Shown here: positions 1-8,681 of the stretch, piece after piece
How the letters are laid out: each line of letters begins with the position of its first letter
How positions within the stretch are numbered: the first letter of the stretch is position 1
Assembly: GCA_965364735.1 (NCBI GenBank)
Contig: CBDTYW010000075.1
Coordinates: 1 to 14,259 of the forward strand
Direction: 5' to 3'
Source: CBDTYW01 sp965364735
GTDB lineage: Bacteria; Actinomycetota; Nitriliruptoria; Nitriliruptorales; Nitriliruptoraceae
Length of the DNA: 14,259 nt
Translations under genes and position numbers: made by a program
Notes under the pieces: generated by a model
Told to the model about the DNA's origin: nothing
What the model saw: only the letters and a program-made list of their open reading frames with translations
Databases searched by the model: none

Positions 1-28
1 CGACGGCCGCCCCGGAGGGCGGCCGTCG
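1..28 (-). terminator. Perfect GC-rich hairpin, likely helicase terminator
   Basis: Positions 1-12 (CGACGGCCGCCC) and 17-28 (GGGCGGCCGTCG) are exact reverse complements around a 4-nt loop (CGGA). The hairpin lies 17 nt beyond the stop codon of the minus-strand helicase gene, where a terminator would be expected. A T-tract, if there is one, would lie beyond position 1 and cannot be seen. It could also serve a neighbouring gene outside the window, or act as an mRNA 3'-end stabiliser. Confidence 0.55.
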
Positions 29-45
29 TGACGTGGATTCCCAGG

Positions 46-2262
46 TCAGGGGAGGTGCTCGATCTCGACCGCGCGGACGAAGCCGGGCGAGCCGTCACCG
101 CGGGCGTCGTCGCCGCGAGCGCGGCGGCGGGTGGCCTCGGTCTGACGCTGACCGTCGTTGTCCGACGAGCTCGAGCGGTTGCTGCGGCTGTTGCTGCCGC
201 TGCCGCTCTTGGAACGGCCGTTGCGGCCGTTGCCGCGGTCGTCGTCTCGCTTGGACTTGGAGCGGCCGCTGCTGGAGCGGCTGTTGCCGGATCCACCGCG
301 GCTGTTGCCGGAGCGGCCCTCGCTGCTCCGGCCGCTGCGCTCGCCACGCTCGGAGTCCCGCGACGACGAACCGTCGCGGCCCGAACGGCTGCGGTTGCTG
401 GAACGCTCGCTGGTGTCCGTGTCCTGGCCCTTGTCCGTCGAGCCGGCGTCGGCGCGACGAGCGCGGGTGCGCGGACGGCTCTCGGTCGACGACTTCTCGT
501 CAGACGAGCTGCGCGAGGACGTGCGCTCGGACGACGAGGAGCCGGACGAGCTGCGGCTGGATGCTGCCGAACCCGACGACGTGGAGCGAGTCCGCGTGCG
601 GGTCCGTGTGGTCGTGCTGTCCGACGACGTGCTGCTCGTGCTGGAGCCACGGCTCGTGGACTTCTCGGCCTTGGGCGCTTCGTCGTCACGGGAACGGGTC
701 GACGTGGAGCGACCGCTGTCGCGGGATGACGTGTCGCGGGAGGACTCGTCGCGCGTCGAGCGGGCCTTCGGGGCGTCCTCGTCGCGAGAGCGGCTCTCGG
801 AGCGGGAACGGCCGCTGTCGCGGGAGGACTCGCTGTCGCGGGAGGAGCTGCGGGACGAGCCGGAGTCGCGTGAGGAGCTGCCACGCTTTGAGCCACCGTC
901 ACGCGACGAGCCGCCACGGGAGGAGCCACCGTCACGCGAGGAGCCACCGTCACGCGAGGAGCCACCGCGGACGGAGGCCTTGCGCTTGGAGCCCTTCTTG
1001 GAGAGGTGGGCCCACGGCGTCTCGTCCGGGAGGTCGAAGAGCTCCTGGAGACGCGGCGAGGTGGAGAAGATCTCCTCGACCTCGTGGTCCTTGGCGTCGA
1101 CGGCCTTGCGGATCACGCCGAGGCGGGTGACCTCATCGTGCGTGGCGAACGTCATCGCCACGCCCTTGGCGCCGGCGCGCGCGGTGCGGCCGATGCGGTG
1201 CAGGTACATCTTGTCGTCGTTCGGGCAGTCGTAGTTGATGACGTGCGAGACGTTGTCGACGTCGATGCCGCGAGCGGCGACCTCGGTCGCGACGAGCACG
1301 TTGCACGAGCCGTCGCGGAACTTGTCGAGGTTCTTCTCGCGCTTGGCCTGCGTCAGGTCACCGTGGATGGTGATCGAGTCGACGCCGAGGCCGTCGAGCT
1401 CCTCGACGAGACGGTCGCACATGCGCTTGGTGCGGCAGAAGACGTAGACGCCTTCACGGCCGGGCGTCTGCAGGATGCGCGCGAGGATGCGGGGCTTGTC
1501 CATCCCGTGGACGAGGAAGAAGTACTGGTCGACCGTGGGGGCGACGTCGGACTGCTCCATCTCGGCGCGCATGAACGTCGGCTGCTTCATGTACTTGCGG
1601 CCGAGGCTGACGATCACCGCCGGCATCGTGGCCGAGAACAGCATCGTGTGGCGGTCCTCGGGGCAGGCGTTGATGAGACGCTCGACGTCCGGCAGGAAGC
1701 CGAGGTCCAGCATCTCGTCGGCCTCGTCGAGGATCAGCGCCTCGACGTTGTCCAGCCGGAGGTCACCGCGGTTGAGCAGGTCGATCAGGCGACCGGGCGT
1801 GCCACACACGATGTGCGTGCCGGCCTGGAGGCCCTCGATCTGCGGCTCGTACGGCATGCCGCCGTAGATGGTCATCACGGAGACGCCGCGAGCGTTCGCG
1901 ATGGCCTCGAGGTCGTTGGCGACCTGCTGGCAGAGCTCACGCGTCGGCGTGACGATGAGGACCTGGGTGGTGTTGCTGGAGGCGTCCACGCGGTGGATGG
2001 CCGGCAGGCCGAACCCGAAGGTCTTGCCGGTGCCGGTGCGGGCCTGGCCGATGATGTCGGCGCCGGAGAGCGCCATCGGCAGGGTCAGCGCCTGGATGGG
2101 GAAGGGCTCGATGATGCCCTGGTTGGCGAGCTCGGCGACCATGCGGTCGTCGAGGCCGAAGTCGCCGAAGGTCTTGGCGACGGGGGCGTCGGCAGCTTCG
2201 AGGACAGGTTCGGGAAGGGACTCGGACGTGTCGGAGTCAAGGGCTGGCTGTTCGGTTGTCAC
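46..2262 (-). CDS. DEAD-box ATP-dependent RNA helicase with long SR/RGD-rich tail
   Basis: Predicted ATP-dependent RNA helicase that remodels RNA duplexes, for example in cold adaptation, ribosome assembly or mRNA decay. The 738 residues contain all the classic motifs in order: Q-motif (Gln57 in PFPIQ), Walker A ARTGTGKT (74-81), PTREL (106-110), TPGR (155-158), DEAD (179-182), SAT (210-212), ARGID (around 330-334) and HRIGRTARAG (355-364). The helicase core ends near residue 415. The remaining roughly 320 residues are low-complexity Ser/Arg/Asp/Gly with runs such as GGSSRD and RSRSES, and are presumably disordered. No DbpA-type RRM domain is visible, so I do not call it deaD; CshA/RhlE-like naming is equally possible. 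The start is GTG at 2260-2262, preceded by a weak purine-rich stretch (GAGAG). The short acidic N-terminus before the Q-motif is normal. The gene is transcribed away from the acyl-CoA dehydrogenase. The family call is very secure; its exact cellular role is not. Confidence 0.97.
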   Translation of the reverse strand: MTTEQPALDSDTSESLPEPVLEAADAPVAKTFGDFGLDDRMVAELANQGIIEPFPIQALTLPMALSGADIIGQARTGTGKTFGFGLPAIHRVDASSNTTQVLIVTPTRELCQQVANDLEAIANARGVSVMTIYGGMPYEPQIEGLQAGTHIVCGTPGRLIDLLNRGDLRLDNVEALILDEADEMLDLGFLPDVERLINACPEDRHTMLFSATMPAVIVSLGRKYMKQPTFMRAEMEQSDVAPTVDQYFFLVHGMDKPRILARILQTPGREGVYVFCRTKRMCDRLVEELDGLGVDSITIHGDLTQAKREKNLDKFRDGSCNVLVATEVAARGIDVDNVSHVINYDCPNDDKMYLHRIGRTARAGAKGVAMTFATHDEVTRLGVIRKAVDAKDHEVEEIFSTSPRLQELFDLPDETPWAHLSKKGSKRKASVRGGSSRDGGSSRDGGSSRGGSSRDGGSKRGSSSRDSGSSRSSSRDSESSRDSGRSRSESRSRDEDAPKARSTRDESSRDTSSRDSGRSTSTRSRDDEAPKAEKSTSRGSSTSSTSSDSTTTRTRTRTRSTSSGSAASSRSSSGSSSSERTSSRSSSDEKSSTESRPRTRARRADAGSTDKGQDTDTSERSSNRSRSGRDGSSSRDSERGERSGRSSEGRSGNSRGGSGNSRSSSGRSKSKRDDDRGNGRNGRSKSGSGSNSRSNRSSSSDNDGQRQTEATRRRARGDDARGDGSPGFVRAVEIEHLP
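890..967. repeat. 18-bp direct repeats inside helicase tail
   Basis: The plus-strand unit GAGCCACCGTCACGCGAG occurs exactly at 923-940 and 941-958. It occurs with one final mismatch at 890-907 and as a 9-bp partial at 959-967; a diverged 15-bp unit fills 908-922. Read on the minus strand, the unit encodes GGSSRD-type hexapeptides in the disordered tail of the helicase. Because the period is a multiple of three, copy-number changes would leave the reading frame intact. Confidence 0.85.
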
Positions 2263-2423
2263 GGTTGCTCTCAGGATCAGTGCGACCCCGGCAACCGTGC
2301 TGTCGAACAGCCGCGTCTGTGCGGCCAGTTCACACGGGGCGACCGGTGGTCGCGCGCTCAGCGCCGGCGTGTTCCGTGGTGGTCGGCCCGGAAGTGGGGC
2401 GACGATCCGTCGGTTGCGGCGCG

Positions 2424-2453
2424 TTCAGACCGTTGCAGCGTACCGCCTACGAT
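2424..2453 (+). promoter_or_regulatory. Possible promoter of acyl-CoA dehydrogenase gene
   Basis: In the 227-bp divergent gap between the helicase start (2262) and the dehydrogenase start (2490), TTCAGA (2424-2429) and TACGAT (2448-2453) are spaced by 18 bp. This is a plausible but weak match to a housekeeping sigma-factor promoter. It would give a leader of roughly 30 nt containing GAGGAA. No convincing promoter for the minus-strand helicase was seen in the same gap, and the gap holds no other recognisable element. Confidence 0.25.
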
Positions 2454-2489
2454 CCCACGCACGTCCAGCCGACCGAGGAAACCCCGCGC

Positions 2490-3734
<1,245 letters not shown>

Positions 3735-4475
3735 TCAGCCGACGCCGGCTGGGGCTCGGACGGACAGGATGAGGGCCCGGCGTGCCTCGTCGGTCGTGTT
3801 CGGGCCGGCTCGGTGCAGCAGATAGCCGTCGTGGATCGACGCCCCGCCCGCCGGGAGCTCGACGGCGACGGGATCCATGATGACCTGCGCGCGCACCTCC
3901 GCGACGACCTCCTGCGCGTGGATGTCGGGATCGTCGTCGACGTGACGGTGCGCGACGACGCCGCCGAGATGCGAGCCGGCGACGAACTCGAGGCAGCCGT
4001 TGGCGCGCGCTGCTGGCTGGAGGGGGATCCAGATCGATGCGGCACGGTGGCGGAGCGGTCGGCCGTCGGTGTCGGCGCGATCCCAGTAGGCGGCGTCCTG
4101 ATGCCATGGTGTCTCCGCCCCGACGAGGGCCGGCTTGACGATGCACATGGCGATCGTGGTGACGGCGTCGTCTCCGAGAAGCGCTCGTCCGAGCTCGGCC
4201 GCCCGGCTGAGGAACCGGGCACCCAGGAGCTCCGGGGCGAGCGTGTGCGGCGCCATGATCTGGGGCAGAGAAGCGGCACCCACGGTCGTCCCGTTCCCGA
4301 CGAGGTCCTGCTGGAGCCCCTCCGCCAGGCCGGCTCGGGTGGCGACCAGGCGGTCGACGATGTCGCGGAGCCAGATGACCTCGTCCGGGTCGACGAGGTC
4401 GAGGACACCCGTGAAGCCGTCCGCGGCGAACCCGGCCACGTCCGGAGCGGCATGACGTGGCCAGCGTGCGGTCAT
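3735..4475 (-). CDS. Phytanoyl-CoA dioxygenase (PhyH) family protein
   Basis: Predicted Fe(II)/2-oxoglutarate-dependent oxygenase, probably hydroxylating a small or lipid-like substrate. The ATG at 4473-4475 is preferred because AAGGGG (4484-4489) sits 8 nt upstream; an in-frame GTG immediately before it, or a longer N-terminus from 4574, is less likely. The product is 246 residues. The facial-triad HxD is His125 and Asp127 in PWHQDAAYW. The distal His221 lies in LLHRAGPN. Arg232, eleven residues after it, matches the spacing of the 2-oxoglutarate-binding Arg in human PHYH as I recall it. The segment NGCLEFVAGSHLGG (159-172) is typical of the family. All catalytic residues appear intact. The substrate cannot be deduced, since bacterial PhyH proteins act on very diverse molecules. 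The gene is divergent from the importer operon and convergent with the acyl-CoA dehydrogenase. Confidence 0.92.
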   Translation of the reverse strand: MTARWPRHAAPDVAGFAADGFTGVLDLVDPDEVIWLRDIVDRLVATRAGLAEGLQQDLVGNGTTVGAASLPQIMAPHTLAPELLGARFLSRAAELGRALLGDDAVTTIAMCIVKPALVGAETPWHQDAAYWDRADTDGRPLRHRAASIWIPLQPAARANGCLEFVAGSHLGGVVAHRHVDDDPDIHAQEVVAEVRAQVIMDPVAVELPAGGASIHDGYLLHRAGPNTTDEARRALILSVRAPAGVG

Positions 4476-4627
4476 CACAGGAGCCCCTTGTCGCGACGGG
4501 TCGGGAACGTGTTGCAGCAACGGCGGGTGATCGGCAACCCTGAACGCCGGGCGGCGATGCGTTCCGTGCGCCACGATGGCGGTGGCGAGCGGGTCGCACC
4601 CTCAGGATCTCCAGTCCTGAACCGAAC

Positions 4628-4657
4628 CCAACTTGTTATGATGACCGTACAGGTTGG
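4628..4657. promoter_or_regulatory. Inverted repeat, candidate operator of the importer operon
   Basis: CCAACTTGT (4628-4636) and ACAGGTTGG (4649-4657) are inverted copies matching at 8 of 9 positions, separated by 12 bp. The spacer contains the -10 hexamer TATGAT. This is a plausible binding site for a dimeric regulator that would compete with RNA polymerase. No regulator gene is present in the window, so the factor is unknown. It sits in the gap between the PhyH gene and the importer operon and could affect both. Confidence 0.45.
4634..4642 (+). promoter_or_regulatory. Extended -10 promoter element (TGTTATGAT)
   Basis: TG-T-TATGAT at 4634-4642 matches an extended -10 (TGn plus a TATAAT-like hexamer) and stands out in a very GC-rich region. 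No good -35 hexamer is found 16-18 bp upstream, which is tolerated for extended -10 promoters. The predicted transcript would start near 4649, giving a leader of about 44 nt to the GTG at 4693. Confidence 0.5.
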
Positions 4658-4692
4658 ACGACTGCGGGAGAGGCAACGTCTCAGCGACCGAG

Positions 4693-6456
4693 GTGATCCA
4701 AGCGCGCCCCGAACCGACGGGCGACGCCTCCGAACCGGTGCAGCGGCCGCGTCCGGCGCGCGCGCCTGCGATCGTCAACCTCGCCATCACGACCGCGCTC
4801 GCGGTCGCCGTGTCCGCGCTTGCCTACGCCGGTCGTCAGGGCTCACCGCCACCGATCGCGGAGTTCGCCCCGCGGGCCATCGAGCAGGTCCAGGACACGC
4901 CCGAGGAGCAGGACGAGGCGCCGGAGGGCGGTGACCCCGGGGCTGCGGCCCCCGTCGGTGCGCCGGCCGAGACCGAGACGTCCGAGGACGAGGCTCCCGA
5001 GCCGACCGAGTCCGCCACCGAGGAGCCGACCGACGAGCCGACCAAACTCACCGAGGAGCAGAAGGCGCGGGTCCGTCGCTGCGTCGGGACGCCGCCGCGC
5101 CAGACCGAGGACCCACAGTCGCCGCCGTGCGTCGCGTTCTTCGACGGTGACGACAACGGGGGAGCGACGTCGCTCGGCGTGACCGCCGACGAGATCGTCA
5201 TCGCGCTGCCGAAGTTCACGTTCTTCGGCGAGGACGAGCCGCAGTTCATGGACCCGATGCTGGAGCACTTCAACCAGCGCTACGAGTTCTACGGGCGCAA
5301 GCTGACGCTGGCCTACTTCGATCCGACCGGCGGCAACTTCGCGAGCCCCGTCCCCGCCGACATGCAGGCCGACGCGGTCAAGGTTGCCTCAGAGCTCGGG
5401 GCGTTCGCGTCGCTCGCCTACACGGACCGCAAGGCCGCCGAGCACCACTACTACGACGAGCTCGCCCGCAACGGCGTCATCTCGATCCTCGACCGCATGA
5501 CGAACGTCGGCACGGAGGCGCGGTTCCAGCAGTTCGACCCGTACCAGTGGACCTACGGCAACACCGTCGACACGCAGCTGCGGACATGGGGCTCGTTCGT
5601 CTGCGAGAGCCTCAACGGCAAGGACATCCAGGCCGGGGGCGCCGGCGGTCTCCTCGGCGCCGACCCCATGCGTCGGTTCGGCCTCGTCCTGAACCGCTCC
5701 GCGGACGGCTCGATCCCGCCGGTCGCCGCGTTCACCGACGTGCTCGACGCGTGCGGGGCGGAGATCCTCATCACGGTCGAGGACGCGACCGTCGGCGGCG
5801 ACCACACCAGCGTGGTCCTCCAGCTCGCGGACGCGGGCGTCAACTCCGTGCTCTGCCTGTGCAGCCCGAACTCGCTGCGTCAGGGCTACATGGCGGCGGC
5901 GACCCAGCAGGCCTACTTCCCGGAGTGGGTCGTCTCGGACTTCATCAACAACGACCTCGACAACTCCTTCGACGGCGCGACCCCGGAGCAGGCCGAGGCG
6001 ATCATCGGGTTGACGACGTGGAACGTCCGGCGGCCCAGGCAGGAGATGTTCTGGTACCGGGTCATCAAGGAGCACGCCGCTCCCGGCACGCCCGATCCGG
6101 ACGGCACCATCTACTACTCCTACGCATCCCGCTACGCCCAGCTGCTGCTGCTCGCCTCCGGGATCCAGGCAGCCGGCCCGGACCTGACACCTGAGAGCTT
6201 CGCGGCCGGCCTGCGCTCGCTGACCTTCGCGAACCCCGGGGCCGGGGCGCCGCCGTTCTTCCAGGGCGCCGTCGGGTTCCGCAACAGCCACGCGATGCTC
6301 AACGGTGACGCGTACCTCTTCTGGTACAGCGCGAGCACGACCGGAACGATCAACACCGGCGCCAACGGGGCGATCTGTCCCGTCGCCCTCGGCGCGCGCC
6401 ACGAGCGGGGCAGCTTCCCCGACGTCGTGCCGTTCTACCAGGGGTCGTGCAAGTGA
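4693..6456 (+). CDS. Branched-chain-amino-acid-type ABC substrate-binding protein, membrane-anchored
   Basis: Predicted extracytoplasmic ligand-binding component of a Liv/HAAT-type ABC importer, with a type I periplasmic-binding fold. A GTG start at 4693 gives 587 residues. TTG at 4654 and GTG at 4738 are also in frame, and none has a good ribosome-binding site. TTG at 4654 would lie about 5 nt after the predicted transcript start, so it is less likely. A hydrophobic stretch at about 26-46 (AIVNLAITTALAVAV...) after an Arg/Pro-rich region is a signal peptide or anchor; no lipobox Cys is present. A Pro/Glu/Asp-rich linker (about 50-117) follows. The binding domain then opens with GGATSLGVTADEI (156-168). 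Two cysteines near 130 and 146, and several later ones including the penultimate residue, could form disulfides. The ligand is unknown, because binding-protein families of this kind take up amino acids, amides, urea or aromatic acids. The stop overlaps the next start by 4 nt. Confidence 0.88.
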   Translation: MIQARPEPTGDASEPVQRPRPARAPAIVNLAITTALAVAVSALAYAGRQGSPPPIAEFAPRAIEQVQDTPEEQDEAPEGGDPGAAAPVGAPAETETSEDEAPEPTESATEEPTDEPTKLTEEQKARVRRCVGTPPRQTEDPQSPPCVAFFDGDDNGGATSLGVTADEIVIALPKFTFFGEDEPQFMDPMLEHFNQRYEFYGRKLTLAYFDPTGGNFASPVPADMQADAVKVASELGAFASLAYTDRKAAEHHYYDELARNGVISILDRMTNVGTEARFQQFDPYQWTYGNTVDTQLRTWGSFVCESLNGKDIQAGGAGGLLGADPMRRFGLVLNRSADGSIPPVAAFTDVLDACGAEILITVEDATVGGDHTSVVLQLADAGVNSVLCLCSPNSLRQGYMAAATQQAYFPEWVVSDFINNDLDNSFDGATPEQAEAIIGLTTWNVRRPRQEMFWYRVIKEHAAPGTPDPDGTIYYSYASRYAQLLLLASGIQAAGPDLTPESFAAGLRSLTFANPGAGAPPFFQGAVGFRNSHAMLNGDAYLFWYSASTTGTINTGANGAICPVALGARHERGSFPDVVPFYQGSCK

Positions 6457-8681
6457 GCTCGACCAGCTGGCAGGACCGCCTCGACCTCGCTCCCTTCGCG
6501 GCGATCGTCCTGGCGATCCTCGGTCTCGTCGCGCTCAGCGGGAAGGGGGTGCCGGTCGGCATCCTCGCGCTCGGCCTCGTCGGCGGCTCGCTCCTGGCGG
6601 TCAACGCGGTCGGCATCGTCGTGACGTCGCGTGCGTCGGGCTTCCTGAACCTGGCGCAGCTCGCGATCGGCGCCGTCGGCGGGACGCTCTTCGCGGCGCT
6701 GCTGCAGGCCGAGGCGGCGGACCGTCTCCTCGGCGGGCTCTGCGCCACCTGTGACGTCGACGTCCCGTATGGCGTCGAGTTCAGCGTCGCGGCCGTCCTG
6801 GCGATCCTCGTCAGCGCCGGCGTCGGCTGGCTGATGCACGTCGCGGTCGTCCGTCCGCTCCGCGATGCCTCCCCGACGGTCCTCGTCGTCGCCAGCGTCT
6901 TCGTCATCCAGCTCATCGGTGGGCTGCGCGACGCGGTCCCGGACTGGATCCAGACCCAGGACCAGGCGCTCCAGGCCGTCATCGGCGGCCCGGTCGCGAC
7001 GCCGTTCCAGGTCGACGTGCAGATCGCGCCCGCGCGCTTCGGTGTCGGCGACGTCGGTGCGGTCGTGCTCGCGCTCGCGCTGAGCGTGCTGCTCGCGATC
7101 GTGCTGGGTCGCTCAGCGGCGGGGCGTCGCCTCCGCGCGGCGAGCGTCAACGCTGACCGAGCGAGCACGCTCGGCATCGACGTCGGCGCGGTCCAGGGTC
7201 AGGCGTGGATGATCGCGGGTGCGCTCAGCGGGATGGTGAGCGTGCTCACGGCCGTCCGGCTCGGCGAGTCCGCGATCGGGGTCGGTCTGCAGGCGCCGAC
7301 GTTGATCCGGCTCTTGGCGATCGTCGTGCTCGCCCGTCGCGTCTCGGTCCCGCGCGCGGTCGTCGGTGGCCTGCTCATCGGCGTGCTCGACCAGTCGCTG
7401 TCGTGGGTGCAGGGCAACACCGGAACACTCGACGCGTTGCTCGTCGTGATCATCGCGGTGACGTTGCTGTCCCAGCGCGCTGACGGCCTGCGCGCCGACG
7501 ACGAGCGCCTCGGCATGCAGCACGCGACCCGCGAGTACGCCGCCATCCCGCGCCGGCTCGCCGCCCTGCCGGAGGTCGTCCGCGCACGTGCGATCACGAT
7601 CGGTGTCGTGGCCGTTGTCCTCCTCGGCATCCCGTGGGTCATGTCCGCCGGTCAGACCGCGCTGGTGACGTCGGCCGTCACGACGTCGCTCATCGGGTTG
7701 TCCGTTTTGGTCCTGACGGGCTGGACCGGTCAGGTCAGCCTTGGGCAGTTCGCCCTCGCCGCCGTCGGCGGGTACGTCACGATCTGGTCCGGCCTGCCGC
7801 TGCCGATCGCGATCGTGCTCGCGATGGTCGCCGGTGCGCTGGTGGCCGGCCTCGTCGGCCTTCCGGCGCTGCGCCTCCCGGGCAGCTACCTCGCCGCGAC
7901 GACGCTCGCGCTCACCCTGTCGGTCACGGCGTTCCTGCTCAGCCCGCGTGGGCTCGGACGCCACCTGCCGACGGGCGTCGATCGTCCGGTCGTGCTCGGG
8001 TTCGACCTCGACGACCAGCGCGTCTCGTACTACCTGGCGGTGATCGTCGTCAGCATCTTCGTGGTCGGCCTGGTCGGGATGCGACGGAGCCGCGCCGGCC
8101 GTGCGTTCGTCGCGGTGCGCGACAACGAGGCTGCCGCCGCGTCGATGGGCGTCGACCTCACCCGGACGCGGATCGCCGCGTTCATGGTGAGCGGAGCAGT
8201 CGCCGGTGCCGGCGGGTCGCTGCTCGCCGTCCAGCAGGGCGGCGTCTCCCCGGAGGCGTTCGGCGCCGAGGCATCCGTCACGGTCTTCCTGTTCGCGATC
8301 ATCGGCGGGATGGGCGGGGTCATGGGACCGCTGCTGGGTGCGGCGCTCGCAGCCGTCCTCGCGCTCGTCGCTGGCTCGGACGTCACGGTCGCGCTGCTGA
8401 CCGGCATCGCGGGGCTCGTCCTGCTGCGGACCGCCCCGGGTGGGCTCCTCGAGACCGTCCAGCGTTCCCGCAACGTCTTCCTCGCCCGTGTCGCGCTCCG
8501 TCGACGGATGCGCGTGCCGGGCCTGATCGAGTTCGACGACTCCGACCCCGTCCCGATCGAGCCGCTCCGCGGACCGGGCGGCGTCGACCAGTGGGTCCCG
8601 CCGCGCTACCGGCTCGGCGAGCAGTGGGCCATCGACCCGAAGGCCGACGAGCAGCACCAGAAGACGGGGGCGCGCTCATGA
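6453..8681 (+). CDS. Fused LivH-LivM ABC transporter permease
   Basis: Predicted membrane channel of the importer, with two HAAT permease units in one 742-residue chain that are separate proteins (LivH and LivM) in E. coli. The GTG at 6453 overlaps the upstream stop (GTGA) and has AGGGG about 9 nt before it; a GTG two codons earlier is the alternative. Residues about 10-340 are LivH-like, with many hydrophobic helices and an ABC-coupling loop at 219-244 (GRSAAGRRLRAASVN, then LGIDV). A charged linker of about 40 residues follows. Residues about 375-660 are LivM-like: TGWTGQVSLGQFALAAVGGY (422-441) and a second coupling loop at 544-569 (RSRAGRAFVAVRDNE, then MGVDL). The last 80 residues are a polar cytoplasmic tail ending near EQHQKTGARS. 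One chain would supply the whole permease heterodimer. ATGA overlap with the next gene indicates translational coupling. Confidence 0.93.
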   Translation: MSSTSWQDRLDLAPFAAIVLAILGLVALSGKGVPVGILALGLVGGSLLAVNAVGIVVTSRASGFLNLAQLAIGAVGGTLFAALLQAEAADRLLGGLCATCDVDVPYGVEFSVAAVLAILVSAGVGWLMHVAVVRPLRDASPTVLVVASVFVIQLIGGLRDAVPDWIQTQDQALQAVIGGPVATPFQVDVQIAPARFGVGDVGAVVLALALSVLLAIVLGRSAAGRRLRAASVNADRASTLGIDVGAVQGQAWMIAGALSGMVSVLTAVRLGESAIGVGLQAPTLIRLLAIVVLARRVSVPRAVVGGLLIGVLDQSLSWVQGNTGTLDALLVVIIAVTLLSQRADGLRADDERLGMQHATREYAAIPRRLAALPEVVRARAITIGVVAVVLLGIPWVMSAGQTALVTSAVTTSLIGLSVLVLTGWTGQVSLGQFALAAVGGYVTIWSGLPLPIAIVLAMVAGALVAGLVGLPALRLPGSYLAATTLALTLSVTAFLLSPRGLGRHLPTGVDRPVVLGFDLDDQRVSYYLAVIVVSIFVVGLVGMRRSRAGRAFVAVRDNEAAAASMGVDLTRTRIAAFMVSGAVAGAGGSLLAVQQGGVSPEAFGAEASVTVFLFAIIGGMGGVMGPLLGAALAAVLALVAGSDVTVALLTGIAGLVLLRTAPGGLLETVQRSRNVFLARVALRRRMRVPGLIEFDDSDPVPIEPLRGPGGVDQWVPPRYRLGEQWAIDPKADEQHQKTGARS

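Noticed and set aside
158..1234. Long plus-strand open frames opposite the helicase (158-1234 and 1006-2511)
   Set aside because: They are mirror readings of the low-complexity tail and the DEAD-box core. The minus-strand frame carries every helicase motif in order.
2256..2489. Longer N-terminus for the acyl-CoA dehydrogenase starting at 2256
   Set aside because: The extra 78 codons are low-quality Arg/Pro/Val sequence. The family N-terminus (FSLTEEQ-like) begins at the ATG at 2490, which has a good ribosome-binding site.
7634..8677. Upstream extension of the transporter fusion frame back to 7634
   Set aside because: This part overlaps the LivM-like permease and reads as Arg/Pro-rich noise. 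The ATG at 8678 overlaps the permease stop and begins the protein properly.
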